NCBI GenBank assembly: GCA_021502835.1
Contig: JAKFGP010000020.1
Span: forward strand, 110,706 to 174,705
Length of the DNA: 64,000 bases
Direction: 5' to 3'
Source of the DNA: Streptomyces thinghirensis
GTDB taxonomy: Bacteria > Actinomycetota > Actinomycetia > Streptomycetales > Streptomycetaceae
Shown: piece after piece, positions 12,383-25,346 of the stretch
How positions within the stretch are numbered: the first letter of the stretch is position 1
Layout: the number at the start of each line of letters is the position of its first letter
The notes under the pieces: generated by a model
Database searches by the model: none
Seen by the model: only the letters and a program-made list of their open reading frames with translations
Told to the model about the DNA's origin: nothing
Position numbers and translations under genes: made by a program

Positions 12383-12962
12383 TTAGCTGTTCACCTGGGC
12401 CGGCGGTAGTCGCTGGAGCGGGTGTCGACCTTGATCTTCTCACCGGTGGTGATGAAGAGCGTGGGACGTTGATCTGGTGACCGACCGGTCTCCAGGATGG
12501 GGGGCTTGGTGCCGCCGGTGGAGTGTCGCCCTGGACGCCCGCTCGGTCTCCTGGATGGTGAGCTCGACGGCGGCGGGCAGCTCGATCGAAGAGCACCTCG
12601 CCCTCGTGTTGCGCGACGGTGGCGGTGAAGCCCCTCCACCAGGGGAAGTTGGCGGCGTCGCCGACGGCCTTGCGGTCGACGTGCAGTTGGTCGTAGGTCT
12701 CCATGTCCATGAAGACGGAAGTAGTCGCCGTCCATGTACGAGAACTCATGTCACGCTTGTCGAAGTGGCCGTCTCGACCTTGACGCCGGCGTTGGAAGCG
12801 GTCTTGCCGACGACCTTGCCGGAAAGCACGTTCTTGAGCTTGGTGCGCACGAAGGCGGGGCCCTCGCCGGGCTTGGACGCTGGAACTCGACGAGACGGAC
12901 CAGAGCTGGCCGCCTTCGAGCTTGAGCACCGCGCTGTTCTTGAGGTCGTTCGTGGAAGCTAC
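12383..12962 (-). CDS. efp: Translation elongation factor P
   Basis: EF-P binds ribosomes stalled at proline runs and promotes peptide bond formation. The start is taken at 12960-12962, before ASTNDLKN. The codon reads GTA here, where GTG or ATG is expected, so it is probably a miscall. [66 protein letters not shown] and [17 protein letters not shown] mark the KOW, central and C-terminal OB domains. The tip loop reads KPGEGPAF, where the family has a Lys (PGKGP); this could be a real substitution or a T-to-C error on the plus strand. Ends QVNS, TAA at 12383-12385. ~193 codons, slightly over the usual 188. Confidence 0.92.
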
Positions 12963-13027
12963 GGTTGCGGAATCCTGGACTGGACTGACGTGGACGACCC
13001 CGGTGCAGGCCCGCGCACAGGCGAAGG

Positions 13028-14136
13028 CTAGAGCGCGAGCAGCTCCTTGGTCGTGATGGTGAGTAGTTTCCGGGTCCGCCGTCCGCCTCGGGGCGCACGA
13101 CGAGCGTGTGTCATCGATCCGGACCCTCGCCCCCGGCCCGGGAGGTGAACCCCCGGTTCGACGGTGACCGGCACACAAGCGTCCAGTTTACCCATGGCCG
13201 CGGGGGCCAACTGCGGGTCCTCGTCGATTTCGAGTCCCACACCGCTGACCGGTGAGCGTCGGAAGGTTCTCCTCGCGTACCCCGCCGAGTTCAGTGCCTG
13301 GCGGGCGGCGCGGTCCACGTCGCGGCAGGCGGCGCCGGTGCGAGGGCCTCCTGCCGGCCTGTTGGGCCGCGAAGGACGAGGTCGTATAGCTCGATCTGCT
13401 GTCGGCCGGCGAGGTGCCGATGACGAACGTACGGCCGATCTCGCAGCGGTAGCCGCGTAGGTCGCGCCCAGGCAGACGGAGAGGAAGTCGCCCTCCTCCA
13501 CGCGCCGGTCGGTGGCCGGTGGCCGCGCGTCCCGAGTTCGGGCCGGTGCCGACGGAGGGGGAAGGCGGGGCCCGTCGGCGCCGTGGTCGACCAGGCGGCG
13601 CTCCAGTTCCAGGGCGAGGTGCCGTTCGGTGCGGCCGACCAGGATGGACTCCAGGGAGTTCGCCGAGGGCCTGTCGGCGATCTCGGCGCCGATGCGCAGA
13701 CAGGAGATCTCTCCCGTCCTTGACCACCTGGAGCTGCTCGACCGCCTGGCCGAGGTTGGTCAGGCGCAGCCGGGGCGCGACCGAGCGCATGGCGCGGTGC
13801 CGGACCACGGTGAGGTGGTGGGTCCTCCGTGGCAAGGACCTGGCGCCGGCAGCCGCGGCGAGGCCGGTGGCCGCGACGGCTGGTCGCTGCCGGGTCCGGG
13901 CAGCGCGCGTACCGGCAGGCCCTCGTCGGGCCGGCCCAGTGCCGACCGGTCGTCCGGCGGCCGGGAGCAGACCAGGAGATCCTCGGTCTAATCGCAGCAG
14001 TACGGCACCGGTGCGGGGCGGCGCCCGCGAGATAGCGCGCACGCTGGCGGGCCGGGAGACGAGTGCCGCTGCGCTGCCGCCCGCGTTGCAGCAGCCTCGT
14101 AGGCGCGTCCGGCGGGCCGCGTACCACCTCTGACAT
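13028..14136 (-). CDS. pepQ: Xaa-Pro aminopeptidase / M24 family metallopeptidase
   Basis: A creatinase-fold metallopeptidase of the aminopeptidase P/prolidase type, usually found beside efp. The start is ATG at 14134-14136: MSEV, with an Ala/Arg-rich segment in a shifted frame. RYLAGAAP, AVEQLQVVKDG, LGEL, GTGPNSGR, VEEGDFLSVCLGA, YRCEIGRTFVIGTSPAD, EIDEDPQLAPAAMGKLDACVPVTVEPGVHLPG and LLTITTKELLAL (C-terminus) are readable. These include the metal-binding Asp, His and Glu regions of the pita-bread fold, though frame breaks prevent listing all five ligands. The stop is TAG at 13028-13030. ~370 codons, as expected. The symbol is by position and family; the substrate is not proven. Confidence 0.82.
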
Positions 14137-14229
14137 GAGCCGAGCGTGCGAGCTGCGCTGCCGTGGCGCCGCTTGGGAGAGGCCGAGTGGGGAGGTGTTA
14201 ATTGCCGGGCACGGGGAGCGACCGACCGT

Positions 14230-14290
14230 TGTTCGCCGTCTGACCGCCGGTGGGCTTGCCGGGCAGTTCCCCGCGCCCTGGCAGGCGAGG
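14230..14290. repeat. Streptomyces dispersed intergenic repeat (GCGGGGAACTG type)
   Basis: The minus-strand sequence GCGCGGGGAACTG, followed by a CAAGCCCACCGGCGG-type tail, resembles a short repeat I know from many Streptomyces intergenic spaces. It lies between the kinase-like gene (stop 14300) and pepQ (start 14136). Its function is unknown. No gene is seen in 14137-14299. Confidence 0.4.
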
Positions 14291-14299
14291 GTCCTGCTC

Positions 14300-15251
14300 C
14301 TACCAGCTGGGCGGGCTCGCTACCGAGCGGGACAGGACCTCGTCCAGGACCTGGGCCGTTCCGGTACGTCGAGTGCGTTGAGCGTCGATGATCGGGAGCC
14401 CCGAGCCGTACCAGCCGGCCATCCGGCCGTGGATGCGGGCCACCTCCGTCGGTGAGGCGCCGGCTGCCGCTGCGTTCGGCGTTGCGCCCAGGACGATGTC
14501 CAGGCTCGCAGGAGGACGACCGGGGAGCAGGCCGGGTCCACGTGCCGCTTCCAGCCGCCGAGGCCGACGACCGGGCAGATCCGGGAAGACCGGGCGTCGT
14601 CGAGGGGATGCACCGAGATGCCGTTGGCGAGGAAGTTGGGGTGTGGAGAAGCCGCAGGTGCGGGCGGGCGAGGCGGTACTGGGCCTCGAGCGCTCGTTCC
14701 ACCCGGTCTGGGGGTCGGCGAAGCCGGAGCGGACCCATCGGTGGACGTCGTCGAGGCTGATGTGGGCGGTGGGGGACCCGGCGGTGGTCCGCCCAGTACT
14801 TGGCGACGCTGGTCTTGCCGGTAACGCCCGCGGGCCGATGAGCAAGTACCGCGAGGGTGGTCGTGGTGGGGTTTGGCGCGGCGGCCGTGGCAGGGGGCAC
14901 GGTCTGGCATGGTCACTGGGGCCGCCGGGCGGCAGCGGTACGTGGCCGGTGCCTTCCGCGGAGGGCGGACGGGGGCAGGCTGGTGCGGACCCGGATCCCG
15001 GAACTGACCCCGGGAGCCAGTTGCGGTCCCGGGGGCATACGGTCCTGTGCCTGCTGCGGTCCCGGAGCCGGGACCTGATGGGGAGCCACCGGGTGCGGGG
15101 CCGCACGGGATAACCCGGCGCGAGGCGGAGGAACGGGGGGCGGAACCCCGGTGCGGGCCCAGTGGTGTGCGGCCGGGGACCAGCCGACGGCCGATCCGTG
15201 CCCCCGGCCGGTGGGGCGGCGGCAGTGGAGAACCTGGACTGCGTGCTGCAT
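14300..15251 (-). CDS. P-loop NTPase / kinase-like protein with Pro-rich N-terminus, in the aro cluster
   Basis: An uncharacterised protein conserved at this place between aroB and pepQ. The start is taken as ATG at 15249-15251 (MQHAVQVL). A ~110-residue Pro/Gln-rich N-terminal region (PHPVAPHQVPAPGPQQ, MPPGPQLAPG) is followed by TTTTLAVL and a damaged Walker A ending GKTSVAKYWADH. Then come AHISLDDVHRWVRSGFADPQTGW, EAQYRLAR, NFLANGIS, VVGLGGWKRHV, RNAERSGSRRLTD and VARIHGRMAGWYGSGLPIID, ending SVASPPSW with TAG at 14300-14302. The layout resembles small-molecule kinases or polynucleotide-kinase-like P-loop proteins: P-loop, Asp after beta-2, LID-like RNAxRS. No substrate can be given. Many indels. 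Confidence 0.68.
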
Positions 15252-15329
15252 CCGGTGCCACCGTGCCCTGTAGCAGGCGATGGGCGCCGACAGCGGGAGG
15301 GGGCCCGCTTGTTACCTGAATGGTGCCCT

Positions 15330-15364
15330 CGCCCCCGGCCGTCGTTTGCGAACGGCCGGGGGCG
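15330..15364 (-). terminator. Terminator hairpin downstream of aroB
   Basis: Perfect 13-bp arms (CGCCCCCGGCCGT and its complement) flank a 9-base loop containing TTTG. It lies 50 bases after the aroB stop on the minus strand and is therefore likely to end the aroE-aroC-aroK-aroB transcript. Confidence 0.8.
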
Positions 15365-15413
15365 GTCTGAAGCTGCCCGTCCCGCAAGGCGAATCGGACG
15401 GAAGGTACTCCGT

Positions 15414-16499
<1,086 letters not shown>

Positions 16500-16506
16500 G
16501 CTTCTT

Positions 16507-17004
16507 TCAACCCAGTGCGTCGAGGGCGGCTCGGGTGACTTTCCGGCGTACGCCCATCGGTGGCCACGACGACCGTGGCGACCTCCTCGTACAGGTGGCG
16601 GCGGGCCTCCATCAGCTCACGCCACTGTCTGCGCGGGTTGACCGCCAGCAGGCCGCGCGGCGTTCAGGCCGGTGCGCTTGACGGCCTCCTCGACGTCCAT
16701 CGAGAGGTGGAGATTGCGCTGCGCGGCGAGCAGACCGCGCGTGTCCGCGTCCAGGATCGCGCCGCCGCCGAGGGCGAGGACGCCGTCGTGCTCGGCGAGC
16801 CCGGTGCACGGTCTGCTTCTCCAGGGCCCGAAGGCCGCCTCGCCCCTCGTCGACGAAGATGTCGGCGACGGTGCGCCCCGCCCGGTGACGATGTCCTCGT
16901 CCGTGTCCTGTAGTCGACGCCGAGCTGCTCGGCGAGGAGCTGTCCGACGGTGGACTGCTGACGCCCATCGGGCCGACGAGGACGATCAGCGGGGCCGCGG
17001 TCAC
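16507..17004 (-). CDS. aroK: Shikimate kinase
   Basis: Phosphorylates shikimate with ATP. The start is GTG at 17002-17004, overlapping the aroC stop as GTGA, with [14 protein letters not shown] next. The Walker A Gly-Lys-Ser that should follow is scrambled by a local deletion, then [14 protein letters not shown] resumes in another frame. [18 protein letters not shown] and the shikimate-binding [12 protein letters not shown] occur in shifted form. [21 protein letters not shown] and a C-terminal LDALG complete it. The stop is TGA at 16507-16509. ~166 codons, slightly short of the usual ~170. Co-operonic with aroB and aroC. Confidence 0.88.
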
Positions 17005-18186
17005 CGGATGGCCAGGTTGTCGAGGTACGAGGTGACGTTGCGGTGGGGTCTCGGTGACGCTGTCGCCGCCGACCTTCTCCGCCACCGCGTCCGCCAGCAC
17101 AAGGGCGACCATCGCCTCGGCGACGATGCCGGCGGCGGGCACCGCGCACACGTCGGAGCTGGTGGTGGGCCCAGCGCGGCCTGCCGCGCGACGTCCACCG
17201 TCTGCAGGGCCATGCACGGCGTCGCGATCGGCTTCATGGCCGCCTTCACGCGCAGCAGTTCGCCGGTGGTGAGACCACCCTCGGTGCCGCCGGAGCGGCC
17301 GGACGCCCGCTTGATGCCGTCGGGGCCGGTGAGGATCTCGTCGTGCGCCCGGGAACCGGGCACCCGGGCCTGTCCGAAGCCGTCAAAGCCGACCTCGACG
17401 CCCTTGATGGCCTGGATGCCCATGAGGGCGGCGGCCAGCCGGGGCGTCCAGCCGGCGGTCCCAGTGCACGTGCGAGCCGAGCCCGACCGGGGACGTCGTA
17501 GGCCAGCACCCTCGACCACGCCGCCGAGGGTGTCGCCGTCCTTGTGTGCCTGGTCGATCTCCTCGACCATCGCCTTCGAGGCGTCCGCGTCCAGGCAGCG
17601 CACCGGGTCGGGCGTCCAGCTTCCGACGTCCGCCGGCGTCGGGTACACGCCGTAGGGAGTCCTTGGCGGCGGCCAGCCCGACGACGTGGCTGACGACCTC
17701 GATGCCGGCCGTCTCCCTTCAGGTACGACCGGGCCACCGCGCCCAGCGCCACCCGGGCGGCGGTCTCCGGCGCGGAGGCGCGCTCCAGGATCGGCCGGGC
17801 CTCGTCGAAGCCGTACTTCTGCATGCCCGCGAGGTCGGCGTGGCCGGACGGGGCGGGTCAGCGGGTGTTGCGCGCCAGACCGGCCAGCACCTCCGGATCC
17901 ACCGGGTCGGCCGACATGACCTGTTCCCACTTGGGCCACTCGGTGTTGCCCACCATGACCGCGACCGGGGAACCGAGGGTGAGCCGTGCCGGACGCCGCC
18001 GAGGAAGGTGACCTCGTCCCGCTCGAACTTCCATCCGCGCACCGCGACCGTAGCCGAGCCGCCGCCTCGCCAGGTGGTCCGCGACCATGTCCGTGGTGAT
18101 CGGCACGCCGGCGGGCAGACCCTCCAGCGTCGCGACGAGTGCGGGACCGTGGGACTCCCCCGCGTCAGCCAGCGCAACCTGCTCAA
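17001..18186 (-). CDS. aroC: Chorismate synthase
   Basis: AroC converts EPSP to chorismate, using reduced FMN as cofactor. The start is TTG at 18184-18186, preceded by [14 protein letters not shown]. The AGESHG signature follows in a shifted frame as [162 protein letters not shown] and the late [26 protein letters not shown] follow. It ends DNLAIR with TGA at 17001-17003. ~395 codons, the standard length. Overlaps aroK by 4 bases. Confidence 0.93.
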
Positions 18187-18407
18187 CGGTGCTCCTCAGT
18201 GCTCGCGCCCCGGTTATGCCCTGCGTACGCGCGTCTTCTCCGCGTACGGCGACGGCGTGTCCGGGTGCGCGGGCCCCGGTCCGCCACCTCCGGATCCTCC
18301 CACGTCCGGGCCGCCCGGCCCGGCCGCCGGTCCATCTGGCGGACGGGTGCGCGGACGCCGGGCGACGCCGCGGCCCGCCTGCGGGCACGCTTGCGGGCGG
18401 AGGGACG
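18187..18407. other. Gap between aroE stop and aroC start; no confident gene
   Basis: This ~220-base GC-rich stretch has open frames rich in Arg/Pro/Gly but no recognisable protein. On the minus strand the last ~12 bases carry the aroC ribosome-binding site (GAGGAG). I see no hairpin of terminator strength. Confidence 0.4.
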
Positions 18408-19241
18408 CTAACGGTCCGCGAGGGCGCGCTCTCCGCGCGGCGCATGGCGGCGAGCGGGGCCGGGGCGCGGCCCGTGATCTGCTCCACCCGGAGCACCGCC
18501 CGGTGGAGCAGCAGGTCGAGTCCGCTGACGACGGCCCCGCCGTACGCCGACTAGCGGGCCGCGAGTGGGTCGGCCACGGGTCGTAGAGCACGTCGAAGAG
18601 GGTCGCGGGCATCTCGGGACGGCGGCGGCGAGGGCGTCGGTGGCGCCGGCCGGGGTGGTGGCCACCACCAGCGGCACGCAGCGCCTCCTCGGCGTCCGCC
18701 CAGTCGGCGATGCGCACGGTGACGTCCAGCCGCTCGGCCCAGCCCCGGCATCTCGGCGGCGCGCGCGCCTGGCTGCGGACGTAGACAGCGACCTCGCCGG
18801 TGCAGATCCGGGCCAGCGCGGCCAGTGCGGAGGAGGCGGTGGCACCGGCGCCGAGAACCGCCGCGTCTCGACCTTCTCGATGCCGTGTTCGCGCAGGGCG
18901 GCGACGATGCCGGGGATGTCGGTGCTGTCGCCGGTCTTCCGGCCGTCCCCGGTGAGGACCACGGTGTTCACCGCGTCCACGGAGGCCGCGGTCTCGGTGA
19001 TCTCGTCGAGCAGCGGGATGACCGCCCGCTTGAGCGGCATGGTCAGCGACAGCCCCGCCCATTCGGGGCCCAGCTGCTCGAAGAAGCCCGGCAGCGCCTC
19101 CTCGTCCACGTCGAAACGGTCGTACGTCCAGCCCTCCAGGCCAGCTCGGCTAGGCGCGCGGTGCAGTGCCGGGGAGAGGGAGTGGGCGATCGTGGAGTCG
19201 AGTACGGCTGCTCGGCGACGGTCAGCCGCCTGAGCTGGCAT
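18408..19241 (-). CDS. aroE: Shikimate dehydrogenase
   Basis: NADPH-dependent reduction of 3-dehydroshikimate. The start is ATG at 19239-19241, inside the 3' end of mltG (20-base overlap). [14 protein letters not shown] is followed after one indel by [12 protein letters not shown], the substrate-binding SxS loop. [40 protein letters not shown] (catalytic Lys), [10 protein letters not shown], and the NADP-binding glycine-rich [14 protein letters not shown] (shifted) are present. [14 protein letters not shown] and the C-terminal ERALADR follow; TAG at 18408-18410. ~278 codons, as expected. Upstream of aroC in the same orientation. Confidence 0.9.
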   Translation of the reverse strand: MPAQAADRRRAAVLDSTIAHSLSPALHRAPSRAGLEGWTYDRFDVDEEALPGFFEQLGPEWAGLSLTMPLKRAVIPLLDEITETAASVDAVNTVVLTGDGRKTGDSTDIPGIVAALREHGIEKVETRRFSAPVPPPPPHWPRWPGSAPARSLSTSAARRARRRDAGAGPSGWTSPCASPTGRTPRRRCVPLVVATTPAGATDALAAAVPRCPRPSSTCSTTRGRPTRGPLVGVRRGRRQRTRPAAPPGGAPGGADHGPRPGPARRHAPRGERALADR

Positions 19242-20980
19242 CGAACTTTTCCTTCAGCTCCAGGAACTCATCGTGCGTCTTGGCGAACTCGGTCTTGCTC
19301 ACGCCGTCGGTGGCCACCAGTACATCCAGCCGTCCTTCGTGGGTTCGAGCGCCGCCCGCAGTGCCTCTGCGCCGGGGTTGCCGATGGGTCCGGGCGGCAG
19401 GCCCTGTTGGTGTAGGTGTTGTACGGGTCCGGGTTGCTGTTGATCTCGGACTCGCTGATGCGGATCTTGCTCTGGCCCTTCAGGTAGTTGAAGGTCGAGT
19501 CGAACTGGAGCTCCTGGTTGGTCTCCGTGTTGGTGGGCTTGAGCCGGTTGTAGATGACCTCGGACATCCTGCGGAAGTCGTCGTGGGTCTTGCCCTCCGC
19601 CGCACCCACCAGGCTCGCGACGGTGAGCAGCTGCCAGGGCCCGTCGAGGCCGAGGGCCCTCCGCCTTCTCCGCGAGTCCGATCTTCTCGTACTGCTCGGT
19701 GGCCCGCGCCACCATCTGCTTCAGTACTTCCTGGCTTCTCCCCTAGCCGCCGAATAGCTGGACGGGTAGAGGAATCCTTCCAGCGGATCCTTCACGTTCT
19801 TGTGGTTCATCGCCCAGTCGGGCAGGCCGAGACGTCTTCCACTCGGTCTTGGCGACGCCGGCCGTGGTGCCCTCGTCCACCCCGAGCTGTTTGTCGATCA
19901 TCTTGTAGACGTCGACGTTGCGCTTGCCCTCGGCGATGATCAGGTTGCTGCGGCTCTTGGGGTTGAGCAGGAGTTCGACCGCGCTCTCGGCCGACATCTC
20001 CTTCTCCAGCGTGTGACGCGCCGTCCTGGATGCTCTTGCCACGGGGTTGCTCTGCTGGGCGGCGATGAAGGCGTCGACGCTCTTCACCACGCCCTTCCGC
20101 TTCAGCTCCTGGCCGATGGTCGAGCCGCCCGCGCCCTCGGGGATGGAGACTGGTCACCTGCTCGCCGTTGCCGTCGCCCGCGTAGTCCGGGGCCGCGCCG
20201 AAACGATCCTGGGCGAGAACTGGTGGCCGAAATATCCGACTCCCCGCCACGCCGCCGCCCAGGACCAGGCAGACCACGAGAGGCACGCGACTGCGGCCCT
20301 GTCTTGCGAAGCACCGCCCCGGCCGCCCCCTATTCCTGCGGTCACCGCGCCCGCGGCCGCCGAGAGTCGTCGGCGTCTCCCCGATCCGCGTCCCCGCCCG
20401 CGAAGAAGGCGTGCTCGCCCTCGTCGGGACCGGGGGTCGAGTCGGCGAATGCGCTCGGGGTCGGGATCGGTGCGCCGGCGGCCGGGCGGTTCCGGCGGCG
20501 AGTTACGCCTCCGGGGTGCCGTAGAAGTCGGGCTGTTCGCGCCGGGCGCGCGGACTGCTGTGGGCCGAAGGGGTCCGACGGGTCGGCGGGGAATTACCGC
20601 GCGTGGGGATCGCGCCGGTGCCCCAGCCGCCGTTGCCGTAGCCGTGCTGGGGCTTACCCCTGGGAGCCGTACTGCTGGTCGCCTACTGCTGCTGGTCGTA
20701 CCGCGGCGGCTAATCGTAAGCTGGTCGTACTGCGGCTCGGGGCTGCGTTGCCGACCGTACTGGTCGTACCGCGGCTGCTGACCGAATGCGGACGGCCGCC
20801 ATCGCCCCAGCGCCGCCGTACTACTGCTGCGACTTCTGCTGCTCCGGATACTGCTGTGGCTGGCCGCCGTAGGGGGACTGCTGACCCGTTGCTCTGCTGT
20901 CCGCCCCATCCGCCGTCCCCGTACAACCGGGTCCTCCGGATCCACGGTTCGAGCCGCGGGCCCCGGCCATACTCAGTCAT
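19222..20980 (-). CDS. mltG: Endolytic murein transglycosylase MltG (YceG-like)
   Basis: Inner-membrane enzyme that cleaves nascent glycan strands. The start is ATG at 20978-20980: MTEYGRGP. The N-terminal ~200 residues are cytoplasmic low complexity rich in Gln, Tyr, Asp and Gly (repeats of the QYDQ type). A membrane segment appears as VVCLVLGGGVAG. The periplasmic part shows KSVDAFIAAQQSNP (LysM-like subdomain), AVELLLNPKSRSNLIIAEGKR and VYKMIDKQLGVDEGT. The YceG core follows: KTHDDFRRMSEVIYNRLKPTNTETN, LQFDSTFNYLKGQSKIRISESEINSN, GPIGNPGAEAL. The usual ASLVE active-site motif reads ASLVGAAEGK here, so the catalytic position is uncertain. Ends [14 protein letters not shown] at 19222. ~586 codons. 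Confidence 0.85.
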
Positions 20981-21114
20981 CGATCCCCTAGAGCCGCCGA
21001 GGCGGCGGGGCACGCCGCGCCTGTCTTGGAGGGCCGGCTTCCCGTTCCGTCCTCTTGCTGTGCGGTGGCTGTTCAGATACCTCGCATCCGGCGCGGAGCG
21101 ATACCGTATCGCGA

Positions 21115-21613
21115 TCAGATGACCACTTCCCTCTCCGACGCCCCCCCCCCTCGCCGGGAAAAAAAAAAAAAAAAGCTCCCCCCCCGCGCCACCCGTTCGG
21201 ATTCAGCGCCTGCTGAAGGATGATCACAGCGGCGGCCTGGTCGATGACGGACCGGCCGTTCCGACTTCCCACTCCGAGGCGCGCCAGTCCCTGGACGGCG
21301 GTCACCGTGGTCATCCGCTCGTCGACGAGCCTGATCGGGGACCGGAGTGATGCCGCGGCCAGCTCCTGCGCGAAGCGCTCGACCTTGGCGCGGCCGGGCC
21401 CTCGCCCCCTGAGGGAGCGAGGGAGACCGACGACGACCTCGATCCGGTTCGTACTCCTCGACCAGTTGCCGCAGGCAGCAGTAGGCGGCGGGGACGTCGC
21501 GTCCGGGGGACGGTCTCCCACCGGCGTGGCGAGGATTCCGGTCGGGGTCGCACGAGGCGACCCCGATACGAGCGTCTCCGATCGCTTACGGCCAGGCGGC
21601 GACCGCGGCGCAT
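21115..21613 (-). CDS. ruvX: Putative Holliday junction resolvase RuvX (YqgF)
   Basis: RNase H-fold nuclease of the YqgF family, implicated in Holliday junction resolution and rRNA processing. The start ATG at 21611-21613 gives MRRGRRLAV; an alternative ATG at 21650-21652 would overlap the alaS end. RIGVASCDP is readable after a shift. [41 protein letters not shown] and [18 protein letters not shown] are intact, including the family's conserved VDER and DQAAA segments. The C-terminal ~15 codons contain runs of 10 C, 16 A and 8 C (21141-21185), which are almost certainly sequencing artefact. It then ends VVI with TGA at 21115-21117. ~155-166 codons. Confidence 0.85.
21141..21185. repeat. Triple homopolymer block inside ruvX
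   Basis: Ten C (21141-21150), sixteen A (21159-21174) and eight C (21178-21185) lie within 45 bases of coding sequence in a genome above 70% GC. A 16-A run is foreign to this codon usage. It looks like consensus failure, not a phase-variable tract. Confidence 0.75.
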
Positions 21614-21635
21614 GACCGGGCCCTCCGCCGGCGCG

Positions 21636-24360
<2,725 letters not shown>

Positions 24361-24729
24361 CGGTGGTCCTCATTCCGGTTGTACGAGTACGTCGCCCTGA
24401 CGTCGACGACGGACTTCGGGTTGTTGCGGTTCTCGATGGCGTTGTAGCGCCGGGGTTCGGGGAGTTCGCGGTCGACGGGGGCGTTCCAGCCCGAGCGCGT
24501 CGTCCAGTTCGGCCTCCCGCTGGGCCATGTTCTCGCGGACGTCGAGTGCAGGAGCCCGCCGCGCGGTCCCCGAGCCGGGTGCCCGCGTCGAGCGCCTCGC
24601 CTTCGCCGCGGGGTCGCGGCGAGGCTTCGGGGGTCAGCTGCTTGAGCTTCCGGTTGACCTTGGTGGTGGCCCACACGCCGGCGGCGGACGCCGGTGCCGA
24701 ACCAGAACGTACGGCGGAACATCGCTGGA

Positions 24730-25189
24730 TCAGTCCTTCTTCCGCCGCGTCCGCCGCGCCGCCGGGATCGTACGGCTCGACGATCACCGGTGCGCCGCGG
24801 CTCCTGCGCCGGGCCGCGCGAGCACGTCCTCCTTGCGACCGCCGAGTGCCCGGCGCACGCCGTAATCCGAACGCGGCGACCTTGACCAGGGGGCCGCCGA
24901 ACGTGGAGGCCACCGTGGTGGACAGCGCGGAGGCGTTCGACGTGACCTCCCTGGACGTCGGAGGCGATCGCGTCGACCCGGTCGATCTGGGTCTGCGCGG
25001 AGCGCACCGCCGACGGAGGCGTCGGACAGCAGCGCGGGACGGCTGGTCGGTCACGTCCGCCACGAGCTTGGTGGTCGCCCTGAGCGTCTGGGCCAGCCTC
25101 GCCAGTGCGACGGCGAGGAAGGAGACCAGGATCGCCCAGAAGACGGCCACCAGGATCCCGGCCACCTCGCCACCGGACACCGTGTGCAC
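24730..25189 (-). CDS. DUF948 family membrane-anchored protein
   Basis: Start GTG at 25187-25189: [11 protein letters not shown], followed by one membrane segment ([21 protein letters not shown]). A coiled-coil-like soluble part comes next: [58 protein letters not shown]. The basic C-terminus ends RRKKD with TGA at 24730-24732 after a frameshift. About 150 codons, as usual for DUF948 proteins, which resemble general-stress or YtxH-type envelope proteins. Gap of 7 bases to the next gene, so likely one operon with DUF6167 and alaS. Confidence 0.78.
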
Positions 25190-25314
25190 CCGCTCCCGAA
25201 AAGACGTGCCTGAACATCGGGAAAGTCGTTCACCGAGCCTATCGCGCCGGGCGCGGGCTCCGTACCGGATTGCCGTCCGCGCGCGGCACGGGGCGATGGA
25301 ATCGCGAGAAGCGA

Positions 25315-25344
25315 TTGTACGGAGTGAATTCGGTTCAGTACGCT
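25315..25344 (+). promoter_or_regulatory. Candidate promoter of the STAND ATPase gene
   Basis: TTGTAC (25315-25320) and TACGCT (25339-25344) are separated by 18 bases, an acceptable vegetative sigma-factor arrangement. It lies in the 157-base divergent gap between the DUF948 gene and the ATPase gene and would put transcription close to the first possible start codons (GTG 25347, ATG 25354). Confidence 0.4.
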
Positions 25345-25346
25345 CC

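Noticed and set aside
20650..20900. Tandem CTG/GTACTG-rich stretch as a microsatellite or CRISPR-like array
   Set aside because: It encodes the expected Gln/Tyr/Asp-rich cytoplasmic head of MltG; unit lengths are irregular and there are no spacers.
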